Source of the DNA: Microbacterium sp. SCN 70-27
Lineage (GTDB): Bacteria; Actinomycetota; Actinomycetes; Actinomycetales; Microbacteriaceae
Assembly (NCBI GenBank): GCA_001724425.1
Contig: MEEK01000023.1
Coordinates: forward strand, 1-41,932
Length of the DNA stretch: 41,932 nt
Reading direction: 5' to 3'
The stretch's first letter is position 1, and the number at the start of each line of letters is the position of its first letter. The notes beneath the pieces are model-generated. The model saw nothing but the letters and a program-made list of their open reading frames with translations. It did not search any database and was not told the DNA's origin. Made by a program: the position numbers and the translations under genes. This document shows positions 21,164 to 31,833 of this stretch, piece by piece.

Positions 21164-22900
21164 ATGGCCGCCGAGTACACCGCACCCGTCGAGGACTACG
21201 CCTTCCTCTACTCCGAGGCGTTCGGCACAGACATCGTCGCGCGGGCGACGGGCGGAGAGCTCACCGCGGACGACGCCACCGATGTCATCGCGGGCGCGGG
21301 CGAGTTCGCGGCATCCGCCCTCGCGCCGCTGGAGACGGTCGGCGACCGCGAGGGGGCACGGCTGGAAGACGGTCAGGTCCGCCTGCCGGCCGGTTTCGCC
21401 GAGGCGTACGCCGCCTTCGTCGACGCCGGGTGGGTCACGGCGGAGGCGCCCGCCTCGGCGGGCGGCGACGGGCTGCCGGGATCGATCCGCGCGGGCCTCG
21501 GTGAGATCTGGAACGCCTCCAACGCGGCGTTCGCCCTCTGCTGGCTGCTGAGCGCCGGGCAGATCCACGCCCTCGACGCCGCCGCATCGGACGAGCTGCG
21601 AGAGACCTACCTCGCGAAGCTCGTCTCGGGGGAGTGGACGGGCACGATGAACCTCACGGAGCCCGCGGCGGGCACCGACCTCGGTGCGATCCGCACGATG
21701 GCCACGCCGCGCGGCGACGGCACGTGGTCGCTCAGGGGCCAGAAGATCTTCATCACGTGGGGAGACCACGACGTCGCGGAGAACATCGTGCACCTCGTCC
21801 TCGCGCGGACGCCCGACGCCCCCGAGGGGGCGAAGGGCCTGTCGCTGTTCGTCGCGCCGAAGTACCTCGTGAACGCCGACGGCTCGCTCGGCGACCGCAA
21901 CGGGGTCGAGACCGTGGCGATCGAGCACAAGCTCGGCATCCACGGCTCGCCGACGTGCGTGCTCTCCTACGAGGACGCGACCGGCTACCTCGTCGGCGAG
22001 GTCGGGGGAGGCCTTGCCGGGATGTTCGTCATGATGAACTCCGCCCGCATCGGCATGGGCTTCCAGGCGACGGGGATCGCGGACCGCGCGCTGCAGCAGG
22101 CAGAAGCATATGCCGCAGAGCGTATGCAGGGTCGCGTGCTCGAGCGCGACGCCTCCGCGCCGATCGCGGAGCACCCCGATGTGCGTCGCATGCTGCTGTC
22201 GATGCGCAGCGACGTGTTCGCGATGCGGGCGCTCGGCGTCTACGTCGGCGACCTGTTCGACCGCGCCGAGGCATCCGGTGACGAGAGCCTCACGAAGCTC
22301 GCCGAGCTGTTCGTGCCGATCCTCAAGGGGTGGGCGACGGAGGATGCCGTCGCGCTCACGAGCGACGCGATCCAGGTGCACGGCGGCATGGGGTTCATCG
22401 AGGAGACGGGTGCCGCGCAGCACTACCGCGACGCGCGCATCATGCCCATCTACGAGGGCACGACCGCGATCCAGTCGAACGACCTCATCGGCCGAAAGGT
22501 GATCCGTGACGGCGGGGCGACGGCCGAGGCGCTGTTCGCTCAGATCGACGAGACGGTGGCGGCGCTGCGAGGCGCAGGAGGTGCGGCGGGGGAGGTCGCC
22601 GCGCGCGCCGCGGGGCGCCTGGAGCGCGCCGTGGCATCCGCCCGTCGTGCGACGGCCGACGTCGTGCGCTTCGCCGGTTCGCCGCGCGACGCCCATGCCG
22701 TGAGCGTGCCGTACCTCATGCTCCTCGGTGTGCTGGCCGGCGGATGGATGCACGCCCTCGCGGTCGTCGCCGTCGCGGGGCACGCGGCGCCGCAGGAGTC
22801 GGATGCCGCGCGCCTGACGGCGGCGGACTTCTACGGTGCGCACCACCTGCCGCGTGTCCACGCGCTCGCGGAGACGGTCGCGTCGGGCGAGATCGCCTGA
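21164..22900 (+). CDS. Acyl-CoA dehydrogenase
   Basis: 578 residues, in the large (about 600-residue) FadE-type class. TGTMNLTEPAAGTDLGAIRT is the FAD/substrate-binding signature of the middle domain. IFITWGDHDVAENIVHLVLA follows. The C-terminal part has VHGGMGFIEETGAAQHYRDA and the catalytic region RIMPIYEGTTAIQSNDLIGR, whose Glu in YEGTT is the expected base. An extra helical C-terminal domain (about 455-578) is usual for this class. It oxidises acyl-CoA to enoyl-CoA and passes electrons to ETF in beta-oxidation; chain length is not readable. AAGGAG lies 8 bases before ATG 21164. A tetR gene converges on it with a 23-base gap. Confidence 0.95.
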   Translation: MAAEYTAPVEDYAFLYSEAFGTDIVARATGGELTADDATDVIAGAGEFAASALAPLETVGDREGARLEDGQVRLPAGFAEAYAAFVDAGWVTAEAPASAGGDGLPGSIRAGLGEIWNASNAAFALCWLLSAGQIHALDAAASDELRETYLAKLVSGEWTGTMNLTEPAAGTDLGAIRTMATPRGDGTWSLRGQKIFITWGDHDVAENIVHLVLARTPDAPEGAKGLSLFVAPKYLVNADGSLGDRNGVETVAIEHKLGIHGSPTCVLSYEDATGYLVGEVGGGLAGMFVMMNSARIGMGFQATGIADRALQQAEAYAAERMQGRVLERDASAPIAEHPDVRRMLLSMRSDVFAMRALGVYVGDLFDRAEASGDESLTKLAELFVPILKGWATEDAVALTSDAIQVHGGMGFIEETGAAQHYRDARIMPIYEGTTAIQSNDLIGRKVIRDGGATAEALFAQIDETVAALRGAGGAAGEVAARAAGRLERAVASARRATADVVRFAGSPRDAHAVSVPYLMLLGVLAGGWMHALAVVAVAGHAAPQESDAARLTAADFYGAHHLPRVHALAETVASGEIA

Positions 22901-22923
22901 CGCACGCCGTGCGGGCGCGCTGC

Positions 22924-23628
22924 CTACAGCGCGTCGCGCAGCCGGCGGGTGATCTCGGCCGCAGGCATCCGGCGAGGGAAGGACGCCACGACGATGTCGT
23001 CGTCACGGGCATCCTCGCCGTCGGGGTGCACGCCGAAGCGGTGCATCAGCTGATCGTAGGCATCCCACAGCACCTGCTCGGACACGTCCTCGGTGCCGCG
23101 CAGGAGCCGGCGTAGCACGTGGTTGTGCACGGCGGTGACCGCCGCAGCGAACGCGACCGAGTCGATCGGATCGAGCCCGGGCAGGGCGTCGCGCAGGTAG
23201 TCGTCGAAGAGGCGCTCGTACTGGAAGACGGTGACGATCTCCCGTTCGCGCAGGGCCGGCACCTGCCGGACGACGGCGTAGCGGCGACGCGCGAGGTCGG
23301 GTTCGCCGGCGAAGTGACGGAACACCTCGACGGATGCCGCGCACGCGGCCGACCACGGGTTCTCGTTGCGCTCTCCCCGGGGGCTCCGGCGTGCCTGCGC
23401 CAGGAACTCGCGCAGCTGCGCCAGGAGCACGTCGTGGTCGCTGAAGACGACGTCGTCCTTGCCGCCGAACTGACGGAAGAACGTGGAGCGGGACACCCCC
23501 GCGGCCTGGGCGATCTGCTCGACGGAGGTCGCTTCGAAGCCCTGCGCGGCGAACAGGTCGAGCGCCGCCGCGACGACGGCGTTGCGTGCGGAGGTGGGAG
23601 CGGAGGCATCCCGAGCGACATCGGTCAT
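22924..23628 (-). CDS. TetR-family transcriptional regulator
   Basis: 234 residues. The N-terminal helix-turn-helix is ARNAVVAAALDLFAAQGFEA then SVEQIAQAAGVSRSTFFRQFGGKDDVVF. The C-terminal helical ligand/dimer domain includes REREIVTVFQYERLFDDYL and SVAFAAAVTAVHNHVLRRLL. Converging directly on the acyl-CoA dehydrogenase gene, it probably controls that gene or its own transcript in response to an acyl-CoA-like ligand; this is inferred from position. ATG 23628 fits the family start; a longer frame continues upstream but is arginine-rich. The end MPAAEITRRLRDAL closes on TAG 22924-22926. Confidence 0.9.
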   Translation of the reverse strand: MTDVARDASAPTSARNAVVAAALDLFAAQGFEATSVEQIAQAAGVSRSTFFRQFGGKDDVVFSDHDVLLAQLREFLAQARRSPRGERNENPWSAACAASVEVFRHFAGEPDLARRRYAVVRQVPALREREIVTVFQYERLFDDYLRDALPGLDPIDSVAFAAAVTAVHNHVLRRLLRGTEDVSEQVLWDAYDQLMHRFGVHPDGEDARDDDIVVASFPRRMPAAEITRRLRDAL

Positions 23629-23717
23629 AACGGGCCCAGCATAGTTGCCCGGCCGCAGGCCACGAAGAGCACCGCCGATAGGCGGGGCCGCGGTCCGCGG
23701 TGCTCGGGCGCACGTAT

Positions 23718-23723
23718 TAGGCT
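23718..23723 (+). promoter_or_regulatory. -10 box of sucCD
   Basis: TAGGCT lies 90 bases before the sucC start, so the transcript would carry a leader of about 80 bases. This leader holds short self-complementary pieces (CTCGACATCGAG at about 23740-23751, and TTCGG with CCGAA arms near 23760-23783) but no riboswitch that I recognise. Confidence 0.4.
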
Positions 23724-23812
23724 GGGGGATTGGCCGAACTCTCTCGACATCGAGATTTCTTCGGCACCGGAACACCTTCCGAAAACCACAGTCGCCCAGC
23801 GGAGGATTGCGC

Positions 23813-24979
23813 GTGGATCTCTACGAATACCAGGCCCGTGACCTGTTCGAGAAGTACGAGGTGCCGGTGCTCCCCGGCATCATCGCCGACACCCCTGAGG
23901 AGGCGAAGGCAGCGGCCGAGAAACTCGGCGGCGTGGTCGTCGTCAAGGCTCAGGTCAAGACCGGAGGTCGCGGCAAGGCCGGCGGTGTCAAGGTCGCGAA
24001 GACCCCCGACGAGGCGTACGAGGCCGCGAAGGCGATCCTCGGCCTCGACATCAAGGGGCACGTCGTCAAGCGTGTCATGATCGCCGGCGGCGCGCAGATC
24101 GACAAGGAGTACTACTTCTCGGTGCTGCTCGACCGTGCCAACCGCTCGTACCTGAGCCTGTGCTCGGTCGAGGGCGGCATGGAGATCGAGCAGCTCGCGG
24201 TCGAGAAGCCCGAGGCGCTTGCCAAGGTCGAGGTGAACCCCCTGACCGGCATCGACGAGGCGAAGGCACTCGAGATCGCGAAGGCCGGCGGCTTCGACGA
24301 CGAGACCGCCGCGAAGGTCGCTCCCGTCTTCGTGAAGCTCTACAACGTGTACACCGGCGAGGGTGCGACCCTCGTCGAGGTGAACCCGCTCATCCAGGAT
24401 GCCTCGGGCAACATCATCGCCCTCGACGGCAAGGTGTCGCTCGACGACAACGCGACCGAGGTGCGTCACCCCGAGCACGAGGAGCTCGAAGACAAGGACG
24501 CCGCCGACCCGCTCGAGGCCAAGGCCAAGGCATCCGGTCTCAACTACGTCAAGCTCGACGGCCAGGTCGGCGTCATCGGCAACGGCGCGGGCCTCGTCAT
24601 GTCGACGCTCGACGTCGTCGCCTACGCGGGCGAGAACCACGGCGGCGTGAAGCCCGCCAACTTCCTCGACATCGGCGGCGGCGCCTCGGCGACGGTCATG
24701 GCCGCGGGCCTCGACGTCATCCTCGGCGACGAGCAGGTCAAGTCGGTCTTCGTCAACGTCTTCGGCGGTATCACGTCGTGCGTCGCCGTCGCGGAGGGCA
24801 TCGTCAAGGCGCTCGAGATCCTCGGGGACACCGCCACGAAGCCGCTCGTCGTCCGTCTCGACGGCAACCAGGTGGAAGAGGGCCGCGCGATCCTCGCCGC
24901 TGCGAACAACCCGCTCGTCACCCTCGCCGCAGGCATGGACGAGGGTGCCGACAAGGCCGCCGAGCTGGCGAACGCCTGA
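23813..24979 (+). CDS. sucC: Succinate-CoA ligase (ADP-forming), beta subunit
   Basis: 388 residues, the usual family length. The frame opens [20 protein letters not shown]. An ATP-grasp domain follows with [37 protein letters not shown] and [21 protein letters not shown]. The C-terminal ligase domain has [34 protein letters not shown] and [18 protein letters not shown]. It forms the SucCD heterotetramer that makes succinate and ATP from succinyl-CoA in the TCA cycle. The start is GTG 23813 with GGAGG 8 bases upstream. sucD follows 30 bases later in one operon. Confidence 0.98.
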   Translation: MDLYEYQARDLFEKYEVPVLPGIIADTPEEAKAAAEKLGGVVVVKAQVKTGGRGKAGGVKVAKTPDEAYEAAKAILGLDIKGHVVKRVMIAGGAQIDKEYYFSVLLDRANRSYLSLCSVEGGMEIEQLAVEKPEALAKVEVNPLTGIDEAKALEIAKAGGFDDETAAKVAPVFVKLYNVYTGEGATLVEVNPLIQDASGNIIALDGKVSLDDNATEVRHPEHEELEDKDAADPLEAKAKASGLNYVKLDGQVGVIGNGAGLVMSTLDVVAYAGENHGGVKPANFLDIGGGASATVMAAGLDVILGDEQVKSVFVNVFGGITSCVAVAEGIVKALEILGDTATKPLVVRLDGNQVEEGRAILAAANNPLVTLAAGMDEGADKAAELANA

Positions 24980-25912
<933 letters not shown>

Positions 25913-25920
25913 CGCGCGAC

Positions 25921-25960
25921 GAGAATGGGGGTGGATGCCGAGGCATCCACCCCCATTCTC
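25921..25960. terminator. Strong bidirectional terminator after sucD
   Basis: The arms are perfect over 19 bases: GAGAATGGGGGTGGATGCC (25921-25939) and its reverse complement at 25942-25960, with a 2-base centre. It starts 9 bases after the sucD stop. The NCS2 permease gene converges from the other side. The arms again include GGATGCC/GGCATCC. Confidence 0.9.
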
Positions 25961-26007
25961 GTGTGCGGCCGGCGGCGCACCCCGGCATCCGCTCCTCGGT
26001 CCACGAA

Positions 26008-26077
26008 CTCCGCAAGAAGTGACTAACTCCGCACCCGATCACGCGATCGGGTGCGGAGTTCGTCACATTCTGCGGAG
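26008..26077. repeat. Second copy of the ACGAACTCCGC palindrome
   Basis: A 33-base arm (26008-26040) pairs with 26045-26077 at 29 of 33 positions around the loop ACGC. It has the same build as 13394-13475: CACGAACTCCGCA, a second AACTCCGCACC, then GGTGCGGAGTTCGTC and ATTCTGCGGAGT. The two copies therefore belong to one dispersed intergenic repeat. It lies between the sucD terminator and the convergent permease gene. Confidence 0.85.
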
Positions 26078-26115
26078 TCGGCGCGCGCCGCGCCGAGCCG
26101 CGTGGATGCCCGGGG

Positions 26116-27540
26116 TCAGCCGACGCCGAACAGCGCCTCGATCGGGCCTCGGGCGAAGAAGAGGACGAACCCGACACCGACCGCCCACAGCAGAGGGTGG
26201 ATCGACTTCGCCTTGCCGGAGAACGCGTGGAGGACGATCCAGCTGACGAAGCCCGCCCCGATGCCGTTCGCGATCGAGTAGGTCATCGGCATCACGGTCG
26301 CCGTGAGGAACACCGGCAGCAGCACGCGGAAGTCGCTGAAGTCGATGTTCTTGATCTGCGAGAGCATCATGGCGCCGACGAGCACCAGGGCGGCCGCGGC
26401 CACCGCGCCCGGAACCAGCGAGGTCAGGGGCGTGAAGAACATCGCGAGGAGGAACAGAGCACCCGTGACGACGGATGCCAGGCCCGTGCGCGCACCCTCG
26501 CCGATACCCGAGCCGGATTCGACGAACACCGTCGCGGACGACGAGGACGTGCCACCACCGACGATCGCGCCGACACCCTCGACGACGAGCGCCGACTTGA
26601 TCCGCGGGAAGTCGCCCTTCGCGTCGGCGAGGTCCGCCTCCTTCGCGAGGCCCGTCATCGTGCCCATCGCGTCGAAGAAGTTCGAGAACAGCAGTGTGAA
26701 CACGAACATGATGAGTGCGACGACGCTGACCCGGTGCAGGTCGAAGCCGAAGTTCACGGCTCCGATGAGGCTGAGGTCGGGGAGGGCGACGATACCGCCG
26801 GAGAAGCCGAAGTCGAGGCCGAACGGCCAGATCGCGTTGACGATCGCTGCGAGCACCGTGCCGCCGACGAGGGCGATGAGGATCGCACCGCGCACGCGGA
26901 GGGCGATGAGGACGCCGCCGACGAGCAGCGTGATCACGAACAGCAGCGTCGGAAGACTTGCGACCGAGCCGCCGACTCCGAGGTCGACCGGCGGCGACGG
27001 GTTGCCCGTGGCGGTCACGAAGCCCGCGTTGACGAAGCCGATGAAGGCGATGAACAGGCCGATACCGACGGTGATCGCGAGCTTGAGCTGCACGGGGACC
27101 GCATCGAAGATCATCTTCCGCAGACCGGTCGCCGCGAGGATGACGATGATGACACCGTTGATCACGACGAGAGCCATCGCCTCGGGCCAGCTCACGGAAC
27201 CGACGATGGAGAACGCGAGGAACGCGTTGATGCCGAGACCGGCGGCGAACGCGAACGGAAGCCGCGTGATGATGCCGAACAGCAGCGTCATGACGCCCGC
27301 GGTGAGGGCGGTGGAGGCGGCGACCGCACTGCCGCTGAGGACCGTGCCCTCCACGTCCGGCGTCGAGAGGATCAGCGGGTTGAGGATGACGATGTACGCC
27401 ATCGTCACGAAGGTGACGATGCCGCCGCGGATCTCGGTGCCGATCGTGGATCCGCGTCGTGAGATCTCGAAGAAGCGGTCGAGGGAGCCCTTGGGGGCGG
27501 GCGGGGTGGTCGCCTCGGGCGACGTGGATGCGGTTGTCAT
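26116..27540 (-). CDS. NCS2-family purine/xanthine permease (AzgA/PbuG type)
   Basis: 474 residues with about 12-14 membrane helices. Family signatures: GSLDRFFEISRRGSTIGTEI, RGGIVTFVTMAYIVILNPLI, LPFAFAAGLGINAFLAFSIV and FSNFFDAMGTMTGLAKEADL. A later one is TSSSSATVFVESGSGIGEGA, containing the substrate-site region of AzgA-like proteins. It imports adenine, guanine or hypoxanthine with protons. AGGAGG lies 6 bases before ATG 27540. It is divergent from the DUF6350-purN-purH genes across a 78-base gap, so purine salvage and synthesis genes share a regulatory region. No purine riboswitch fits in that gap. Confidence 0.93.
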   Translation of the reverse strand: MTTASTSPEATTPPAPKGSLDRFFEISRRGSTIGTEIRGGIVTFVTMAYIVILNPLILSTPDVEGTVLSGSAVAASTALTAGVMTLLFGIITRLPFAFAAGLGINAFLAFSIVGSVSWPEAMALVVINGVIIVILAATGLRKMIFDAVPVQLKLAITVGIGLFIAFIGFVNAGFVTATGNPSPPVDLGVGGSVASLPTLLFVITLLVGGVLIALRVRGAILIALVGGTVLAAIVNAIWPFGLDFGFSGGIVALPDLSLIGAVNFGFDLHRVSVVALIMFVFTLLFSNFFDAMGTMTGLAKEADLADAKGDFPRIKSALVVEGVGAIVGGGTSSSSATVFVESGSGIGEGARTGLASVVTGALFLLAMFFTPLTSLVPGAVAAAALVLVGAMMLSQIKNIDFSDFRVLLPVFLTATVMPMTYSIANGIGAGFVSWIVLHAFSGKAKSIHPLLWAVGVGFVLFFARGPIEALFGVG

Positions 27541-27603
27541 TGATCCTCCTGTCAGAAACGTACTGGCTCTGCGCGCCCGGGAAGAAACCCAGCGCGGCCT
27601 GGG

Positions 27604-27609
27604 TAGGGT
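27604..27609 (+). promoter_or_regulatory. -10 box of the DUF6350 gene, likely leaderless
   Basis: TAGGGT ends 9 bases before ATG 27619. No Shine-Dalgarno sequence precedes the ATG, in contrast to the divergent permease gene, which has a clear AGGAGG. Confidence 0.45.
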
Positions 27610-27618
27610 CGAATCCGC

Positions 27619-29166
27619 ATGAATCGCCTCCTCGTCGCGCTCCTCGCCGCCATCGACACCCTGATCGCGGCGGCCGTCGGCATTGCCGCGGCGCTCGCAC
27701 CGCTGACCGTGTTCTGGGTCGTGGGGCTCGGGGGCGGCGCCGAATGGAGCGGACTGTGGCCCGCCGCGGCGCGCATCTGGCAGTTCGGCAACCTCGTGCC
27801 GCTGCACATCGTCCTTCCCGCCGAGTACCTCGCCGCGACGGGCATCCCCGCCGAAGCGGCATCGTTCTGGGTCTCGCTCGCTCCCCTCGGCTTCGCCGCG
27901 TTCGCCGCGATCTCCGCCGCCCGTTGCGGAGCCCGTGCCGCCCGGTCGGGTGCGTGGCTCGTGGGCACCGTCACCGCGGCATCCGTCACCGGTGTCGTCG
28001 CGTGGCTCGTCTGGGCGTCCTCGGGCAATCCGGTCGCGCTCGTCTATGGCTGGCAGGCGCTCCTCCTGCCGACGCTCGTCTTCGCCGTGCCGGCGCTCCT
28101 CGGTGCGCTCGTGGGCGCATGGCGTCACGGCGATGACGGCATCGTGGATGCCGTACGCGCGCGGATCGAGCGCACCGGCGTATGGGCCGGCGTTCCGGAT
28201 GCCGCGGCGCGCGGGCTCGGTGCGGCCGTCGTCGGGTTCATCGCCGTCGGGGCGCTGCTCGTCGCCGTGGCGACGATCGCGCGCGGTGGTGAGGTCGTCG
28301 CCCTCTTCGAGGCGGGACACCTCGACCTCGGCGGCGTCATCATGGTCGCGCTCGGTCAGTTCGCCTACCTGCCGACGCTCGTCGTCTGGGGCGGCGCGTT
28401 CGCCGCCGGCCCGGGGTTCGCGCTCGGCACGGGCTCCGCCGTCTCGCCCGCAGGCACGAACCTGGGCGTGCTGCCCGGCATCCCCGTCCTCGGCATCGTC
28501 CCGCCCACCGTCTCGCACTGGATGCTCGTGTCGGTGCTCCTCCTCGTCGGCATCGGATTCCTCGCCGGTGCCGTCGCGCGCTCGCGCCTCATCGCGGCGG
28601 ATGCCCGTGACGACGCCGCTCCGCGCCTGGCCGCCCTCGGCGTGGTCGCCGTCGGCGGGGGCGCCGTCGCCGCGCTGCTCGCCGCCGTCGCGTCGGGCGC
28701 TCTCGGCCCCGGGAGGCTCGCGGACACCGGGCCCGCGGCGGGGCCCGTCGGCTTCGCGGTGGCGGTGGAGCTTCTCGTGGGCGCGGCGATCGCACTGTTC
28801 GCGCCGGTGCGTCGTACGAAGGCTCCGCGGTGGGAGTCGGGGGATGCCGACACTGTGGCATCCGAGGCCGGGGCGGGGCGTGCCGGGGCCGCCGGGACTT
28901 CGGTGACAGACGCGCGCGCGGTCGACCTGGACCTCTCCGAGGCGGCGTTCGAGGAGACCGCGCCTGTCGCGCCGGTCGTGGTGCTCGCACACGCCGAGAC
29001 GGCGCCCTTCGTAGGCGACGCGCGCGAGACGCGCGAGGCGCCCGCGGATGCCGCGCCCGACGACACGGACACGGAAGCGTTCGAGGCATCCGACCTCGAC
29101 CCCCTCGCCGCGCTCGGCGACGGCGACCCGGCCCCCGGCTACGGCGAAGAGGAGCCGCCCGCCTGA
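27619..29166 (+). CDS. DUF6350-family membrane protein
   Basis: 515 residues. About nine to eleven membrane helices occupy residues 1-400, with IWQFGNLVPLHIVLPAEYLA near the start. ALGQFAYLPTLVVWGGAFAA and FALGTGSAVSPAGTNLGVLP are also present; the latter is a strongly conserved loop in this family. The last 110 residues are an acidic cytosolic tail (DTVASEAGAGRAGAAG, then DTDTEAFEASDLDPL). The function is unknown. The gene is found just upstream of purN in many actinobacteria, which suggests a link to purine metabolism or only conserved order. purN starts 47 bases after the stop and has its own promoter box. Confidence 0.85.
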   Translation: MNRLLVALLAAIDTLIAAAVGIAAALAPLTVFWVVGLGGGAEWSGLWPAAARIWQFGNLVPLHIVLPAEYLAATGIPAEAASFWVSLAPLGFAAFAAISAARCGARAARSGAWLVGTVTAASVTGVVAWLVWASSGNPVALVYGWQALLLPTLVFAVPALLGALVGAWRHGDDGIVDAVRARIERTGVWAGVPDAAARGLGAAVVGFIAVGALLVAVATIARGGEVVALFEAGHLDLGGVIMVALGQFAYLPTLVVWGGAFAAGPGFALGTGSAVSPAGTNLGVLPGIPVLGIVPPTVSHWMLVSVLLLVGIGFLAGAVARSRLIAADARDDAAPRLAALGVVAVGGGAVAALLAAVASGALGPGRLADTGPAAGPVGFAVAVELLVGAAIALFAPVRRTKAPRWESGDADTVASEAGAGRAGAAGTSVTDARAVDLDLSEAAFEETAPVAPVVVLAHAETAPFVGDARETREAPADAAPDDTDTEAFEASDLDPLAALGDGDPAPGYGEEEPPA

Positions 29167-29201
29167 CCCGGCCGCCGTCCGGGCCCGCACATCCCCGCCG
29201 G

Positions 29202-29207
29202 TAGACT
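29202..29207 (+). promoter_or_regulatory. -10 box of purN, likely leaderless
   Basis: TAGACT ends 6 bases before GTG 29214. The GTG would then be at or next to the transcription start, and no ribosome site is present. A GC-rich stretch with no gene lies between the DUF6350 stop and this box. Confidence 0.6.
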
Positions 29208-29213
29208 GGCCGC

Positions 29214-29828
29214 GTGCTCACGGTCGCCGTCCTCATCTCGGGAACGGGGTCGAACCTGCGTGCGCTCCTCGAGGCCGCGGCGGACCCCGACTTCCCCGCG
29301 CGGATCGTCGTCGTCGGCGCCGACCGCGAGGCCGACGGCTTCGCGCACGCGGAAGCCTTCGGCATCCCCACCGTGCTCGTGCCCTTCCGCGAGTTCGAGA
29401 CGCGCGAGCAGTGGGGGGAGGAGCTGCGCGCCCAGATCGACGTGTGGACCCCCGACCTCGTCGTGTTGAGCGGCCTCATGCGGCTGCTGCCCGCGGACCT
29501 CGTGGATGCCTGGGCGCCCGCCCTCATCAACACCCACCCCGCGTACCTGCCCGAGTTCCCCGGCGCGCACGGGGTGCGCGACGCGCTCGCCGCCGGCGTC
29601 AGCGAGACCGGTGCGAGCGTCATCGTCGTCGATTCGGGCGTCGACTCCGGCCCGATCCTCGCGCAGGAGCGGGTGCCGGTGCTCGCCGGCGACACGGAGC
29701 ACTCGCTGCACGAGCGGATCAAGCCCGTCGAGCGGCGCCTGCTCATCGACGTCGTCCGCGGCATCGCGACGGGCGCGATCGACCTCGCCGCCTTCGCGCC
29801 GGATGCCCCTGCCGCGGGCCCTCGCTGA
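29214..29828 (+). CDS. purN: Phosphoribosylglycinamide formyltransferase
   Basis: 204 residues from GTG 29214. [20 protein letters not shown] is the phosphate-binding loop. [13 protein letters not shown] precedes the catalytic Asn106 and His108 in [20 protein letters not shown], and Asp144 in [12 protein letters not shown] completes the triad. It transfers a formyl group from 10-formyl-THF to GAR, the third step of purine synthesis. purH follows after 33 bases with its own spacing, so a purN-purH unit is likely, as in related genomes. Confidence 0.97.
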   Translation: MLTVAVLISGTGSNLRALLEAAADPDFPARIVVVGADREADGFAHAEAFGIPTVLVPFREFETREQWGEELRAQIDVWTPDLVVLSGLMRLLPADLVDAWAPALINTHPAYLPEFPGAHGVRDALAAGVSETGASVIVVDSGVDSGPILAQERVPVLAGDTEHSLHERIKPVERRLLIDVVRGIATGAIDLAAFAPDAPAAGPR

Positions 29829-29861
29829 CCTTCCCCGCCCCCGAACTCTGGAGAATCCGCC

Positions 29862-31469
29862 ATGGCCGGTCCTGTTGTCGATCCCGCCCTGTACCGTCAC
29901 CGCGATGTCGTGCCGATCCGCCGCGCGCTCATCTCGGTGAGCGACAAGACCGACCTGCTGCCTCTTGCGCAGGCGCTCGCCGGAGCGGGCGTCGCACTCG
30001 TGTCGACGGGTGGATCCGCCGCGCTCCTGCGTGACGCCGGGCTCGAGGTCACCGATGTCGCGCAGGTGACGGGCTTTCCCGAATCGCTCGGCGGACGTGT
30101 CAAGACGCTCCACCCCAGCGTGCACGCGGGCCTTCTCGCCGACCTGCGCCTCGAGGACCACGAGACGCAGCTGAACGAGCTCGGCGTCCTGCCGTTCGAA
30201 CTCGTCGTCGTCAACCTCTACCCGTTCGTCGAGACGGTCGCCTCGGGCGCTGTCGGCGATGCCGTCGTCGAGCAGATCGACATCGGCGGCCCCGCCATGG
30301 TTCGCGCCTCGGCGAAGAACTTCGCGAACGTCGCGATCGCCGTGTCGCCTTCGTCGTACCCGGCCATCATCGAAGCGCTCGGTGCGGGCGGCACGACCCT
30401 CGCGCACCGTCGCGACCTCGCCGCACGCGCCTTCGCGCACACCGCCGAGTACGACCGCGCCGTCGCGACCTGGTTCGCTGAGGCGAGTCTCGCCGACGAG
30501 CAGGACCTCCCGCAGCACCTCACGATCAAGGCCGAGCGGCTCGAGACCCTACGCTACGGCGAGAACTCGCACCAGCGCGCCGCGATCTACTCCCGCGTCG
30601 GCGGCCACGGCATCGCGCAGGCGACGCAGCTGCAGGGCAAGGAGATGAGCTACAACAACTACGTCGATGCGGATGCCGCGCTGCGCGCCGCGTTCGACAT
30701 GGTGAAGCCCGCCGTCGCGATCATCAAGCACGCGAACCCGTGCGGCATCGCCGTGGCCGCGCCGAACGCGCTCGACGAGATCGCGTCGGCGCACCTCCGC
30801 GCGCACGAGTGCGACCCCGTGTCGGCGTTCGGCGGCGTCATCGCCGCGAACCGCTCCGTGACGCTCAAGATGGCGGAGAACCTCCGCGACATCTTCACCG
30901 AGGTCATCGTCGCGCCCGACTTCGAGCCCGAGGCACTCGAGGTCTTCGCGCTGAAGAAGAACTTGCGTGTGCTGCAGCTGCCCGCCGACTGGCGGCAGGA
31001 GCAGATGGACGTGCGCCTGGTCTCCGGCGGGCTGCTGCTTCAGGACGCCGACCGCTTCCCCGCGGAGGTCGAGTCGCTCGTCGACGGCTGGCAGCTCGTC
31101 ACCGGCGAGATGCCGGACGACGCCGAGAAGGCGAACCTCGCGTTCGCCTGGAAGGCCTGCCGCGCCGTGAAGTCCAACGCGATCGTCCTGGCGCAGGGCT
31201 CGGCGACGGTCGGGATCGGCATGGGCCAGGTCAACCGCGTCGACTCGTGCCGCCTTGCGGTGGAGCGCGCGGGAGACCGCGCGGCGGGGTCGGTCGCGGC
31301 ATCCGACGCCTTCTTCCCGTTCGCCGACGGCCCGCAGGTGCTGATCGACGCCGGCATCCGCACGATCATCCAGCCGGGCGGGTCGGTGCGCGACCAGGAG
31401 GTCATCGACGCCGCGCAGGCCGCCGGCGTGACGATGTTCTTCACCGGCGAGCGCCACTTCTTCCACTGA
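29862..31469 (+). CDS. purH: Bifunctional AICAR formyltransferase/IMP cyclohydrolase
   Basis: 535 residues, the full family length. The N-terminal IMP cyclohydrolase (MGS-like) domain includes [60 protein letters not shown] and [11 protein letters not shown]. The C-terminal AICAR transformylase has [28 protein letters not shown] with the catalytic Lys-His, [16 protein letters not shown] and the end [14 protein letters not shown]. It carries out the last two steps to IMP. The ATG at 29862 lacks a strong ribosome site; CTCTGGAGA lies 10 bases upstream. A 589-base repeat-rich gap follows. Confidence 0.98.
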   Translation: MAGPVVDPALYRHRDVVPIRRALISVSDKTDLLPLAQALAGAGVALVSTGGSAALLRDAGLEVTDVAQVTGFPESLGGRVKTLHPSVHAGLLADLRLEDHETQLNELGVLPFELVVVNLYPFVETVASGAVGDAVVEQIDIGGPAMVRASAKNFANVAIAVSPSSYPAIIEALGAGGTTLAHRRDLAARAFAHTAEYDRAVATWFAEASLADEQDLPQHLTIKAERLETLRYGENSHQRAAIYSRVGGHGIAQATQLQGKEMSYNNYVDADAALRAAFDMVKPAVAIIKHANPCGIAVAAPNALDEIASAHLRAHECDPVSAFGGVIAANRSVTLKMAENLRDIFTEVIVAPDFEPEALEVFALKKNLRVLQLPADWRQEQMDVRLVSGGLLLQDADRFPAEVESLVDGWQLVTGEMPDDAEKANLAFAWKACRAVKSNAIVLAQGSATVGIGMGQVNRVDSCRLAVERAGDRAAGSVAASDAFFPFADGPQVLIDAGIRTIIQPGGSVRDQEVIDAAQAAGVTMFFTGERHFFH

Positions 31470-31611
31470 GCCCGGGTCCCGGGCCCGGTTCACTGTCCCG
31501 GTTCACTGGGCGTTCAGCTGGCACTTCGCCGACCTGCGCGGCCCGGTTCCTTGCTGATCGCCCCCACTGGTCCGCCCACGGGGGTGGGCTGGTCTCGCGC
31601 CGCCCGGTGTC

Positions 31612-31702
31612 CCGAACTCCTCCAATCCGCGAGGCCGCCGTTCGCACGCCCCGGAATGGCGCGGCGTGCCGGCCGACCCCGCGTCGGCTTGGAGGAGTTC
31701 GG
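31612..31702. repeat. Inverted repeat, CCGAACTCCTCCAA family, copy 1
   Basis: CCGAACTCCTCCAA (31612-31625) and TTGGAGGAGTTCGG (31689-31702) are exact reverse complements, 14 bases, with a 63-base spacer. The arms share the GAACTCC core with the elements at 13.4 and 26.0 kb but continue TCCAA instead of GCA. Confidence 0.8.
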
Positions 31703-31833
31703 TCTTGCCGGGAGGCGGGCCGGGAGGCGGGCGCCGGGAGGCGGGAGGCGGGCAGGTCGGCACCTGTCCTCTCGCGGTCGGATGGGGCGGGCACTGGCCG
31801 TCCTTGGCTGGGTGCGGCAGCCGCGACCCGTGG

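Noticed and set aside
20051..22861. 936-codon minus-strand frame over the ligase and dehydrogenase
   Set aside because: Low-complexity arginine-rich translation overlapping two well supported genes.
25921..25960. Mobile-element end at the sucD hairpin
   Set aside because: A 19-bp arm stem with a 2-base centre, 9 bases after a stop codon, is better explained as a terminator.
26197..27462. 421-codon plus-strand frame across the NCS2 permease
   Set aside because: Glu/Asp/Arg-rich shadow of a membrane protein gene with clear family motifs on the other strand.
27541..27618. Purine riboswitch between the permease and the DUF6350 gene
   Set aside because: The gap is only 78 bases, contains no conserved aptamer core, and the downstream genes look leaderless.
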